The notes under the pieces: model-generated
Told to the model about the DNA's origin: nothing
Database searches by the model: none
What the model saw: the letters and a program-made list of their open reading frames with translations, nothing else
Shown: in pieces, positions 1-5,372 of the stretch
Position numbering within the stretch: position 1 is the stretch's first letter
Layout: every line of letters starts with the position of its first letter
Program-made: the position numbers and the translations under genes
Assembly (NCBI GenBank): GCA_900764225.1
Contig: CAAFNG010000155.1
Span: 1 to 7,069 of the forward strand
Length of the DNA stretch: 7,069 nt
Source: Lachnospiraceae bacterium
Lineage (GTDB): Bacteria > Bacillota > Clostridia > Lachnospirales > Lachnospiraceae
Direction of reading: 5' to 3'

Positions 1-50
1 ATCTCTTTTTGTTTGTCAAGAACTTTTTTCAAGTTTTTTCAAACTTTTTT
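1..50 (-). promoter_or_regulatory. Partial strong sigma-A promoter (-35 box and A-tract upstream element), leftward
   Basis: On the minus strand a perfect TTGACA -35 box lies at 14-19, in the context AGTTCTTGACAAAC. With a 17-bp spacer the -10 box would fall just outside the window, so it cannot be checked. Directly upstream are three six-base A-tracts (24-29, 34-39, 45-50), which resemble an UP element and are spaced by about one helical turn. This kind of promoter is typical of rRNA and other stable-RNA genes in Clostridia. That assignment is an inference. Confidence 0.6.
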
Positions 51-89
51 GAATCGAGATTTCGTTGTCGTTTCGTTGACGACTTGGAT

Positions 90-118
90 ACTTTATCATA
101 TCTTCTGTCTTTTGTCAA
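90..118 (-). promoter_or_regulatory. Tandem sigma-A promoter, middle copy, leftward
   Basis: On the minus strand TTGACA (113-118) is followed by a 17-bp spacer and TAAAGT (90-95), which matches four of six bases of the -10 consensus and is preceded by TGA. Two A-tracts (123-128 and 130-135) lie immediately upstream of the -35 box. Transcription would start near 83 and run left out of the window. Confidence 0.55.
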
Positions 119-193
119 CAGCTTTTTTGTTTTTTCTGAAACATATTATTGTTATCTGCTTCGCAAAAACAATTTGCTCTCAACAACTCTGAT

Positions 194-222
194 AGAATAT
201 CATCTTTTCCAATACCTGTCAA
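194..222 (-). promoter_or_regulatory. Tandem sigma-A promoter, upstream copy, leftward
   Basis: On the minus strand TTGACA (217-222) is followed by a 17-bp spacer and TATTCT (194-199), which matches four of six -10 bases and is preceded by TGA as in the middle copy. A six-base A-tract (227-232) lies just upstream. The start site would be near 187. It sits downstream of the cvpA-family gene's terminator, so it is a fresh start rather than read-through. Confidence 0.5.
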
Positions 223-285
223 CATGTTTTTTACAAAAAATCCAAAAAAATCTATTTTTCCCTGAAAATCCCACATTTACGTGCA

Positions 286-330
286 AAAACCGTATTCCAC
301 AGGCTTATTTTTCGCCCGGAATACGGTTTT
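286..330 (-). terminator. Intrinsic terminator of the envelope gene cluster
   Basis: A perfect 13-bp inverted repeat (286-298 with 318-330, AAAACCGTATTCC and its complement) surrounds a 19-base loop. Read on the minus strand, the 3' arm ends in a run of five T (289-285). The hairpin starts 7 bases after the CvpA-family stop codon, the expected place for the end of that transcript. The T-run is short and partly inside the stem, so efficiency is uncertain. The A-run before the hairpin could also give it some activity in the other direction. Confidence 0.8.
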
Positions 331-337
331 CGTGCTG

Positions 338-1042
338 TTACTGATAAAATAATCCCGCAAAAATACGGATAAAAATGTTTTTATCATAAAGAAAATTGAG
401 GACAGTATCTCCCCGGATCAGTCCCAGTCCTTTCTGTCCTATCTCTGTATTACACAGAATCGTCAGTACCAGCATAGCTACCCATACAAAGATGATACAT
501 TTCCCTCCGCCGATCAGAGCACCTGCCAGCTTATTGATTCCCCTCACCACAGGAAGTCTTGCCAGAATATCCAGCGCATAGGCAAACACGCGAATCAGAA
601 CAGACGCAAGGATATAAGATATCAGAAAAGACAGACAGTTCACTGCTATATTAGCCAGATACCTGGATACATATCCCCCAAAAGTGTTTACTGCCAGCTG
701 CTGATATACCGCTGCTGTATTATTTTCTGTGATTCCATTCTGTAAAAGTCCAGGAAGCCCCATTCCGCTGATCAGTTCATCCTGCTGTTCCTCATCCATT
801 GTGTCATTTCCATTTGCCAGTGATTCCACAAACGATTCGCTGACATTCTGGATCTTTTCATAAACAGAAGTATTCTCCCGGATAAATGTATTCACATAAG
901 GATTAATCATCCAGACTACCACAACGGAAAGCAGAACAAGCAATACAGACACCACTTCTTTCACAAAGCCGCGTCTGTACCCATCCGCCATGGAAAAGGC
1001 AAGCAGCACCAGCACAGCAAGTCCAAGCCATGTCCAGCTCAT
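338..1042 (-). CDS. CvpA-family integral membrane protein
   Basis: The 234-residue protein fits the CvpA family (named after colicin V production). These are polytopic inner-membrane proteins of poorly defined role, linked to envelope functions. I see about four membrane segments: residues 3-18, 29-46, 127-155 (possibly with a break) and 178-199. Family-like signatures are DGYRRGFVKE (20-29) after the first helix and LPVVRGINKLAGALIGGGK (163-181) before the last. Between helices 2 and 3 lies a polar, acidic region (about 50-115) that should face outward and is longer than in the short proteobacterial CvpA proteins. The ATG start has AAGGAGG five bases upstream (1048-1054), and this site overlaps the stop codon of the preceding gene, implying coupled translation. 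It is the last gene before the terminator at 286-330. The family call is fairly secure; the function is not. Confidence 0.85.
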   Translation of the reverse strand: MSWTWLGLAVLVLLAFSMADGYRRGFVKEVVSVLLVLLSVVVVWMINPYVNTFIRENTSVYEKIQNVSESFVESLANGNDTMDEEQQDELISGMGLPGLLQNGITENNTAAVYQQLAVNTFGGYVSRYLANIAVNCLSFLISYILASVLIRVFAYALDILARLPVVRGINKLAGALIGGGKCIIFVWVAMLVLTILCNTEIGQKGLGLIRGDTVLNFLYDKNIFIRIFAGLFYQ

Positions 1043-1047
1043 ATCTG

Positions 1048-1054
1048 CCTCCTT
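1048..1054 (-). promoter_or_regulatory. Ribosome binding site of the CvpA-family gene, overlapping the upstream stop codon
   Basis: On the minus strand the sequence is TTAAGGAGGCAGATATG: the TAA stop of the DUF5711-like gene (1053-1055) shares two A's with a full AAGGAGG Shine-Dalgarno site, five bases before the ATG. Ribosomes finishing the upstream gene end on the binding site of the next, so the two proteins are probably made together. Confidence 0.85.
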
Positions 1055-2282
1055 AACTGAATTTTATGGTGCTGACTCCGCTGTCCATCACCATGAGATA
1101 TTTATTCCAGCCGATCTTGAAAAAGTCACGGACTGTTCCATCTACACTTCCCATATATTTCTGCACACCACGGCTGTTCATCACACAGATCTGGGAGCTG
1201 TTATACATAATAATATTTCCACCGCTCATTTTTATGGTGCTGTAAGCCACATTGAAATTCTTCCGGAATTTCAGCTGGCCGCTCATATTGTAAACTTCCA
1301 TAGTGTACTGATCACCCTTGTTATTGTTTTTAAATACCAGACCGATTCTGTCCGTATCAAAAAACGTGCTCACAATCTCCTGCTTTACATTGACAGTCTT
1401 ATTTTCTTTCGGGATCTGATTACCCTGATAAGTGGAAAATCCATCATCACGCAGCGCGATATACTGACTTTCGCTGATACACTCCACCTGCGGAATCACT
1501 ACATTTTCATAAGTATAGCCACTTACGATCCTGTCATCCTCATTCTGTCCCACATCTCCGTAATTATAAAAAGCTACATAGCTTGTCGTTTTGCTTCCGT
1601 CAACATACTGGAATGTCACCATCATCACACCATTGTCTGAAACAGCAACATCCATAGGATATCCCGGGTCATCGATCTTCGTCAGATTCTCAGCAACCAG
1701 GCTGCCATCCGGATTATAAAAATTAATCCATGTATCTTCATCATTATTCAGGATCGCGGCTACCATTCCATTTGATGCCACGCGGACCTTTACAATAGAA
1801 TAAGATGTCGTAACTGTTCCTGTGATTCCTTTTTTATCACAGATATACAGCGATGTACCCTCGCTGTCCGCAACAACCGCTCTGCTTCCGTTCACATCTG
1901 CGATCGGATTCTGCATGGTATAAGTTTCATTCCAGACTGTGTTCATGCTGCTGTCCACTACAGAAACGCCGTCCGGACTGTATCTTAAGATATCACCATC
2001 CATCTCAATATACTGTGTGGAAACAACATCTTCCTGCTCGCTCGTCTGAAGCACTTTATAGCTGTGATAGCTTCTTTTTTCTGCATAGAGAAAAACAAGA
2101 CTGATGGCAGCTATTACAGTCACAACTGCGATCACTTTTTTCCCGGTTCCGGAAATCCTGTGGCGGTGGCTTCTTCTATGAGAAGAGCTCTCGTGTGCAG
2201 TCTGTTCCTGTGCCAGTTTTGCCTTCTGTTTCATCAGCTTTTTTCGCTTTTGTTTTTTTTGAATTCTTTTTATGATATTCAC
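1053..2282 (-). CDS. DUF5711-like membrane-anchored extracytoplasmic repeat protein
   Basis: The 409-residue protein has a very basic, Lys/Arg/His-rich cytoplasmic N-terminus (1-49), one membrane segment (about 48-66) and a large exported domain (about 70-409). The exported part is a series of short beta-strand units with turns such as NPDGS, SPDG, SDNG and ASNG, giving a WD40- or PQQ-like beta-propeller look. I recognise it as resembling the DUF5711 family common in Lachnospiraceae; no enzymatic residues are evident and the function is unknown. The start is GTG (2280-2282), supported by an AAGGA site eight bases upstream; the first internal ATG, codon 17, would remove part of the basic tail. 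It is the first gene after the promoter at 2368-2397 and is coupled to the CvpA-family gene, so the two may work together at the membrane (inference). Confidence 0.75.
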   Translation of the reverse strand: MNIIKRIQKKQKRKKLMKQKAKLAQEQTAHESSSHRRSHRHRISGTGKKVIAVVTVIAAISLVFLYAEKRSYHSYKVLQTSEQEDVVSTQYIEMDGDILRYSPDGVSVVDSSMNTVWNETYTMQNPIADVNGSRAVVADSEGTSLYICDKKGITGTVTTSYSIVKVRVASNGMVAAILNNDEDTWINFYNPDGSLVAENLTKIDDPGYPMDVAVSDNGVMMVTFQYVDGSKTTSYVAFYNYGDVGQNEDDRIVSGYTYENVVIPQVECISESQYIALRDDGFSTYQGNQIPKENKTVNVKQEIVSTFFDTDRIGLVFKNNNKGDQYTMEVYNMSGQLKFRKNFNVAYSTIKMSGGNIIMYNSSQICVMNSRGVQKYMGSVDGTVRDFFKIGWNKYLMVMDSGVSTIKFS

Positions 2283-2290
2283 AACTGTAT

Positions 2291-2295
2291 TCCTT
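2291..2295 (-). promoter_or_regulatory. Ribosome binding site supporting the GTG start of the DUF5711-like gene
   Basis: On the minus strand TAAGGAATACAGTTGTG places AAGGA eight bases before the GTG at 2282. No comparable site was noted before the next in-frame ATG (codon 17), so GTG is the preferred start. Confidence 0.6.
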
Positions 2296-2367
2296 ACCTT
2301 ATTTCTGATTTATCAACTTTTTTGCAAATAATATCGGGCAAAAAATTTCTCCCGACACCTTCCAGTT

Positions 2368-2397
2368 ATTATAGCACAATCTGTCATGGTAAAACAA
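2368..2397 (-). promoter_or_regulatory. Extended -10 sigma-A promoter for the DUF5711-like and CvpA-family genes
   Basis: A perfect TATAAT (2368-2373, minus strand) is preceded by TGC, forming an extended -10 element. A weak -35 box, TTGTTT (2392-2397), lies 18 bases upstream and is inside the last codons of the LysM gene. The predicted start is near 2361, giving a leader of about 79 bases. The two downstream genes can thus be transcribed independently of the LysM gene, although no strong terminator separates them, so read-through is also likely. Confidence 0.65.
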
Positions 2398-3718
2398 TTA
2401 CCTGACCCGGATAAATGATCTCACTTGCAGAAATTCCGTTCAGCTCACAGATTTTTTCCATTGCATCCACAGTTCCGTAACGGCTCAGGCTAATTTGATA
2501 CAAAGTATCTCCCGGACGGATCACATATGTCTGCGGTGTACCAGCAGCTGCTGCTGTTTCCGCTGTCTGCTGTTCACTCTGCTGCGTTGTCTTTTTCTCA
2601 TTGTCCGTATTGTCTTCCCTCTGCTCTGCCTCCGTAGTCTTTTTCTGAGTATTTTCTTTATTCTCCATATCTGAATCCGACGACCTCTTCTGACCTGATT
2701 TCGTTATTTCCGGCACCGGCGTCACTGTTATGCTTTCACTTGCCTTTTCAGCCGGAGCTGTTGTTTCTGTGGGCATACCTGTAATCTCCGGTTCTTCTTT
2801 CAAAAGTTTCTCTTCCTGCTCCTTCTCTTCCGAAACCTGCGTGATCGCAGGTGTAGCTGTCTGCATTGCTTTCTCCGTCAATACCGGTGTCATCTGCGCG
2901 ATAACTGCGGACGCAGTCTGTGTCTCTTCAGAAATTCCCGTCCCGGTCTGTCTGTTCTGAAAAAAAGCCGCTCCCGTTGCCAGCACAGCCAGAGCAAGAC
3001 ATACTGTTGCCGCATAAGAAAAAACGGAGGTCTTTTCCGCCTCCTTTTCTTCCGGTTTTTTACTGTCAATGATCTTCCTGAAATTTCTGACAGCCTTGTC
3101 CTCCACCTGTTCAGATGTCTCCGGTCCTGTGTTCTGGTTCCGTTCTATCATATAGGTCTGCATCTGAGTATTTTTTTCATAATAAATATAATATCCGTTC
3201 ACTTTCACCAGGGTTCCGTTATCATAGCGAAAAAATGCTTCTTCCCGTTCCCCCGGTTCCATAAGCATCAGGATTTTTTCACCGCCAAAATACCGGAGAT
3301 GCACTTTTACAAAAAGCTCCGTAATCTCCGTCGCAACCTGGTTCTGTGCAAAAAACCATCCTACGATCTCCTGATCCGGAAAATACTTCTCCTTATCCTC
3401 CTGAAGCTTTTTCCATATTTCCTCTGAGAAATCAATATGTTCCGCTGCCGCCTCCATATCATCCGCTGCCAGCGCACCCTTTACAAAGATACAGGTCATA
3501 TCTGACGTCCATTTAATCTCCCCTGTAAGAACAGCGATCTTTCCCTGGTTCTTTGACTCTGCTGACAGAGTACTCAGAAACGTATACACATAATCCTCTA
3601 CATAGATTCTGTAATTCCCGTTGGCCAGTCCGATCTGCCGGACATTCCGCGGCATAGCAAACGGTTCCTGCACTGTATCCTGTTCTCCGGTTTCCTCCTT
3701 ATAAATGACCTCTATCAT
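2384..3718 (-). CDS. Membrane-anchored LysM protein with a JAB/MPN-like N-terminal domain
   Basis: The 444-residue protein has an N-terminal globular domain (about 1-190), a basic stretch (205-230), one membrane segment (232-253), a long Thr/Glu/Gln/Lys/Pro-rich disordered linker (255-395) and a canonical LysM domain (397-443: YVIRPGDTLYQIS, then YPGQVIVLP). The predicted topology puts the N-terminal domain in the cytosol and LysM outside on peptidoglycan. The N-terminal domain follows the JAB/MPN pattern: helix at 41-53, strand ending LTGE (64-67), strand IFVKGAL (77-83), then IVGWFFAQ (118-125) where active JAMM enzymes have GWxHSH, then ILMLMEP (149-155). The metal-binding histidines are replaced by Phe123 and Gln125, so it would be a non-catalytic, perhaps protein-binding version. 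LysM is certain; the MPN fold is inference. AAGGGGTGA lies just before the ATG. It is the first gene of the envelope cluster and divergent from yyaC. Confidence 0.85.
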   Translation of the reverse strand: MIEVIYKEETGEQDTVQEPFAMPRNVRQIGLANGNYRIYVEDYVYTFLSTLSAESKNQGKIAVLTGEIKWTSDMTCIFVKGALAADDMEAAAEHIDFSEEIWKKLQEDKEKYFPDQEIVGWFFAQNQVATEITELFVKVHLRYFGGEKILMLMEPGEREEAFFRYDNGTLVKVNGYYIYYEKNTQMQTYMIERNQNTGPETSEQVEDKAVRNFRKIIDSKKPEEKEAEKTSVFSYAATVCLALAVLATGAAFFQNRQTGTGISEETQTASAVIAQMTPVLTEKAMQTATPAITQVSEEKEQEEKLLKEEPEITGMPTETTAPAEKASESITVTPVPEITKSGQKRSSDSDMENKENTQKKTTEAEQREDNTDNEKKTTQQSEQQTAETAAAAGTPQTYVIRPGDTLYQISLSRYGTVDAMEKICELNGISASEIIYPGQVIVLP

Positions 3719-3769
3719 CTGATATCACCCCTTCGGACAACAGCATAGCACAGTAAAAACGCGGAATTT

Positions 3770-3797
3770 ATCATAATGTAAGATGCTTTTCCAAGAA
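3770..3797 (-). promoter_or_regulatory. Possible promoter of the LysM gene
   Basis: TATGAT (3770-3775, minus strand) matches five of six -10 bases and lies about 52 bases before the ATG. The best spaced upstream hexamer, TTCTTG (3792-3797, spacer 16), is a poor -35 match. A promoter must exist in this 161-bp divergent region, but this exact site is only a candidate. Confidence 0.3.
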
Positions 3798-3820
3798 TTT
3801 GCCGACAGATTCTGCAACGT

Positions 3821-3850
3821 GCATAATTTTTCCTTTTTCAGGATAAGATG
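3821..3850 (+). promoter_or_regulatory. Candidate forespore sigma-F promoter of yyaC
   Basis: GCATA (3821-3825), a 15-bp spacer and GGATAAGATG (3841-3850) fit the sigma-F pattern known from Bacillus (-35 GYATA; -10 GGNNANAHTR): the -35 matches fully and the -10 misses only one constrained base (G for A at 3847). Transcription would begin near 3857, about 23 bases before the yyaC ATG. A forespore promoter fits the spore role of the gene. The sequence alone cannot separate sigma-F from sigma-G, but the GG at the front of the -10 favours sigma-F. Confidence 0.5.
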
Positions 3851-3879
3851 AATGGAAAAGAAGAAAGTCGAGGTGCCCC

Positions 3880-4434
3880 ATGGCCTTTTATATTGACTCC
3901 AGAAAAACCAATTCTTCCGGTGAAATTGCATATCTCCTGAAAAAATGTATTCTTCACTGTCCCAAAAAATGGACTGAGATCGTATTTTTATGTATCGGCA
4001 GCGACCGTATCACCGGTGACTGTTTAGGCCCATATATCGGACATCTGCTCCATCCGCACGAAAGTGCCCGTATTTTTGTGTACGGAACTCTCTCCGATCC
4101 TGTACATGCCCTGAACCTGGAAAAATTTTCTGAACTGATCGGACAACTTCATCCGCATGCCCTTGTGATCGCCATTGATGCTTCTCTTGGACAAAAAAAG
4201 CACCTGGGCTATGTCACCATTGGAAATGGTGCACTCTACCCAGGTGCCGGTGTTCAGAAAAATCTTCCTCCTGTAGGGGATATCCATATCACAGGTATCG
4301 TAAATATCGCCGGAATGCTGGAACAGCTTACGCTGCAGACAACGCGGCTCTCTACTGTGATCTCACTGGCTGATGCCATTGCCGATGGTATCCTCCGGAT
4401 CCTCCCCTCAGAAGCAGAACGTATTTCCTGTTAA
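3880..4434 (+). CDS. yyaC: YyaC-family spore protease-like protein (GPR relative)
   Basis: The 184-residue protein matches the YyaC (DUF1256) family, small relatives of the germination protease GPR found in spore formers. Key blocks are CIGSDRITGDCLGP (38-51), VYGTLSDPVHALNL (67-80), AIDASLG (98-104) and PGAGVQKNLPPVGDIHITGIVN (121-142, interrupted here only by naming). Asp47 in TGDCLGP and Asp100 in AIDAS line up by eye with the two catalytic aspartates of GPR (TPDALGP and AIDAL), which suggests a hydrolase of the same fold. The true substrate in spores is not settled. GAGGTG lies just before the ATG. A sigma-F-like promoter precedes it. It is the only sizeable plus-strand gene here, divergent from the LysM gene and convergent with the transketolase operon, sharing a TTAA with its stop codon. 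Its coding sequence also holds the apparent terminator of that operon. Length is normal for the family. Confidence 0.92.
   Translation: MAFYIDSRKTNSSGEIAYLLKKCILHCPKKWTEIVFLCIGSDRITGDCLGPYIGHLLHPHESARIFVYGTLSDPVHALNLEKFSELIGQLHPHALVIAIDASLGQKKHLGYVTIGNGALYPGAGVQKNLPPVGDIHITGIVNIAGMLEQLTLQTTRLSTVISLADAIADGILRILPSEAERISC
4193..4247 (-). terminator. Intrinsic terminator of the transaldolase-transketolase operon, inside yyaC
   Basis: A perfect 9-bp stem (4200-4208 with 4239-4247; GCACCTGGG and its complement) encloses a second, inner 6-bp stem (4215-4220 with 4226-4231; CACCAT/ATGGTG) with a 5-base loop. On the minus strand the outer stem is followed at once by seven T's (4199-4193), the standard intrinsic terminator layout. 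It lies 183 bases after the transketolase C-subunit stop, within codons 105-123 of yyaC on the opposite strand. On the plus strand no T-run follows the hairpin, so yyaC transcription should pass through. Confidence 0.75.
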
Positions 4435-5372
4435 GCAATAAAATCTTTGATCTGGTTATAGATTCCCTCTGTATCAAGACCATATTTGTGAAGAAGCTCT
4501 ACTGCCGGGCCAGACTCGCCGAATACATCGTTGATTCCGATACGTTTAACCGGTACAGGCGCCTTCTCAGCAAGGCACTCACATACTGCTCCGCCAAGAC
4601 CGCCGATAATGGAATGCTCCTCAACGGTTACAACCTTGCCAGTCTCTTTGGCAGCTGCAACAACAAGCTCCTCATCAAGCGGTTTGATTGTATGGATATT
4701 GATAACCTTTGCATCGATTCCGTCTGCTGCAAGCTTCTCAGCTGCCTCAAGAGCAGGAGCAACGCAAAGTCCGTTTGCGATAATGGTCAGGTCTTTTCCC
4801 TCGCGGAGAACGATACCTTTTCCAAGCTCAAATTTATAATCTGGTCTGTCATTGATAACCGGAACTGCAAGACGTCCGAATCTCATGTATACAGGTCCCT
4901 CATGCTCGTAAGCAGCCTCAACCATAGCCTTAGCCTCGATATCATCAGAAGGGCTTGCAACGATCATTCCAGGAATTGCTCTCATAAGTGCAAAATCCTC
5001 AAGGCACTGATGTGTGGCACCATCCTCACCTACGGAAATACCACCGTGAGTTGCACCGATCTTCACATTCAGCTTCGGATATCCAACGGAGTTACGAACC
5101 TGCTCATAAGCACGTCCTGCTGCGAACATTGCGAAAGTACTTGCAAACGGAACTTTACCTGTAGAAGCAAGTCCTGCTGCAATACCAACCATGTTGCACT
5201 CTGCGATACCGCAGTCGATGTGACGCTCCGGAAATTCCTTTTTGAACATTGCAGTCTGTGTAGCTGCAGCAAGGTCAGCGTCCAGAACGATAAGATCCTC
5301 GTGTTTTTTACCTAATTCTACAAGAGCACTGCCGTAACTTGCTCTTGTTGCGATTTTCTTTACTTCTGACAT
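4431..5372 (-). CDS. tkt: Transketolase, C-terminal subunit
   Basis: The 313-residue protein carries the pyrimidine-binding and C-terminal domains of transketolase, made separately from the diphosphate-binding half, as in many Clostridia and archaea. With the N-subunit it transfers two-carbon ketol units between sugar phosphates in the non-oxidative pentose phosphate pathway. Visible residues: Glu58 in GIAECN, the glutamate that activates thiamine; the aromatic pair Phe80/Phe83 in FASTFAMF, which stacks on the pyrimidine ring; His109 and His121 in GATHGG and EDGATHQ; Arg164 in YMRFGR, a phosphate-binding position. The first half (about 5-170) is the pyrimidine domain and the rest (about 190-310) the transketolase C domain. 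Its ATG lies inside the end of the N-subunit gene (13-base overlap), with AGGTGA six bases upstream, so translation is probably coupled to give equal amounts. Its stop overlaps that of yyaC. A DXP-synthase-like role is unlikely given the paired N-subunit. Confidence 0.95.
   Translation of the reverse strand: MSEVKKIATRASYGSALVELGKKHEDLIVLDADLAAATQTAMFKKEFPERHIDCGIAECNMVGIAAGLASTGKVPFASTFAMFAAGRAYEQVRNSVGYPKLNVKIGATHGGISVGEDGATHQCLEDFALMRAIPGMIVASPSDDIEAKAMVEAAYEHEGPVYMRFGRLAVPVINDRPDYKFELGKGIVLREGKDLTIIANGLCVAPALEAAEKLAADGIDAKVINIHTIKPLDEELVVAAAKETGKVVTVEEHSIIGGLGGAVCECLAEKAPVPVKRIGINDVFGESGPAVELLHKYGLDTEGIYNQIKDFIA

Larger units (their letters stand above)
1..285. other. Intergenic promoter region upstream of a leftward gene outside the window
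   Basis: I see no convincing gene here. The plus-strand reading frame that crosses it (9-344) is rich in Phe, Ser, Leu and Cys, as expected from translating T-runs, has no clear ribosome binding site and runs through a terminator hairpin. The stretch is very AT-rich and full of T-runs on the plus strand (A-runs on the minus strand). On the minus strand it contains three TTGACA boxes about 100 bp apart (217-222, 113-118, 14-19), listed separately as promoters. A repeated CGTTG motif lies at about 63-78. The transcribed gene must begin left of position 1. An rRNA operon is my best guess, from the tandem promoter style only. Confidence 0.6.

Noticed and set aside
9..344. A 111-codon plus-strand frame in the left intergenic region
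   Set aside because: It comes from T-runs (Phe/Leu/Ser), runs through three promoter-like sites and a terminator hairpin, and has no plausible ribosome binding site.
990..1640. A 216-codon plus-strand frame opposite the DUF5711-like gene
   Set aside because: Composition rich in His, Ile and Thr with no domain pattern; the opposite strand has a good start, ribosome binding site and membrane-protein layout.
2334..2355. Inverted repeat TCGGG/CCCGA as a terminator for the LysM gene
   Set aside because: The stem is only 5 bp, no T-run follows on either strand, and it lies in the leader of the downstream gene. At most it is a weak leader hairpin.
2573..2954. Repetitive Thr/Glu/Gln/Ala-rich coding stretch in the LysM gene as a DNA repeat or recombination site
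   Set aside because: No exact DNA repeat unit is visible; it reads as an ordinary disordered linker between the membrane segment and the LysM domain.
3725..3931. A 68-codon minus-strand frame between the LysM gene and yyaC
   Set aside because: It covers the divergent promoter region and the start of yyaC; its composition looks random and no ribosome binding site supports its start.
4488..5315. A 275-codon plus-strand open frame opposite the transketolase C-subunit gene
   Set aside because: It is the mirror of a highly expressed gene with few codon types. The product is rich in Cys and Ser, lacks any domain pattern, and its opposite strand has unmistakable transketolase motifs.
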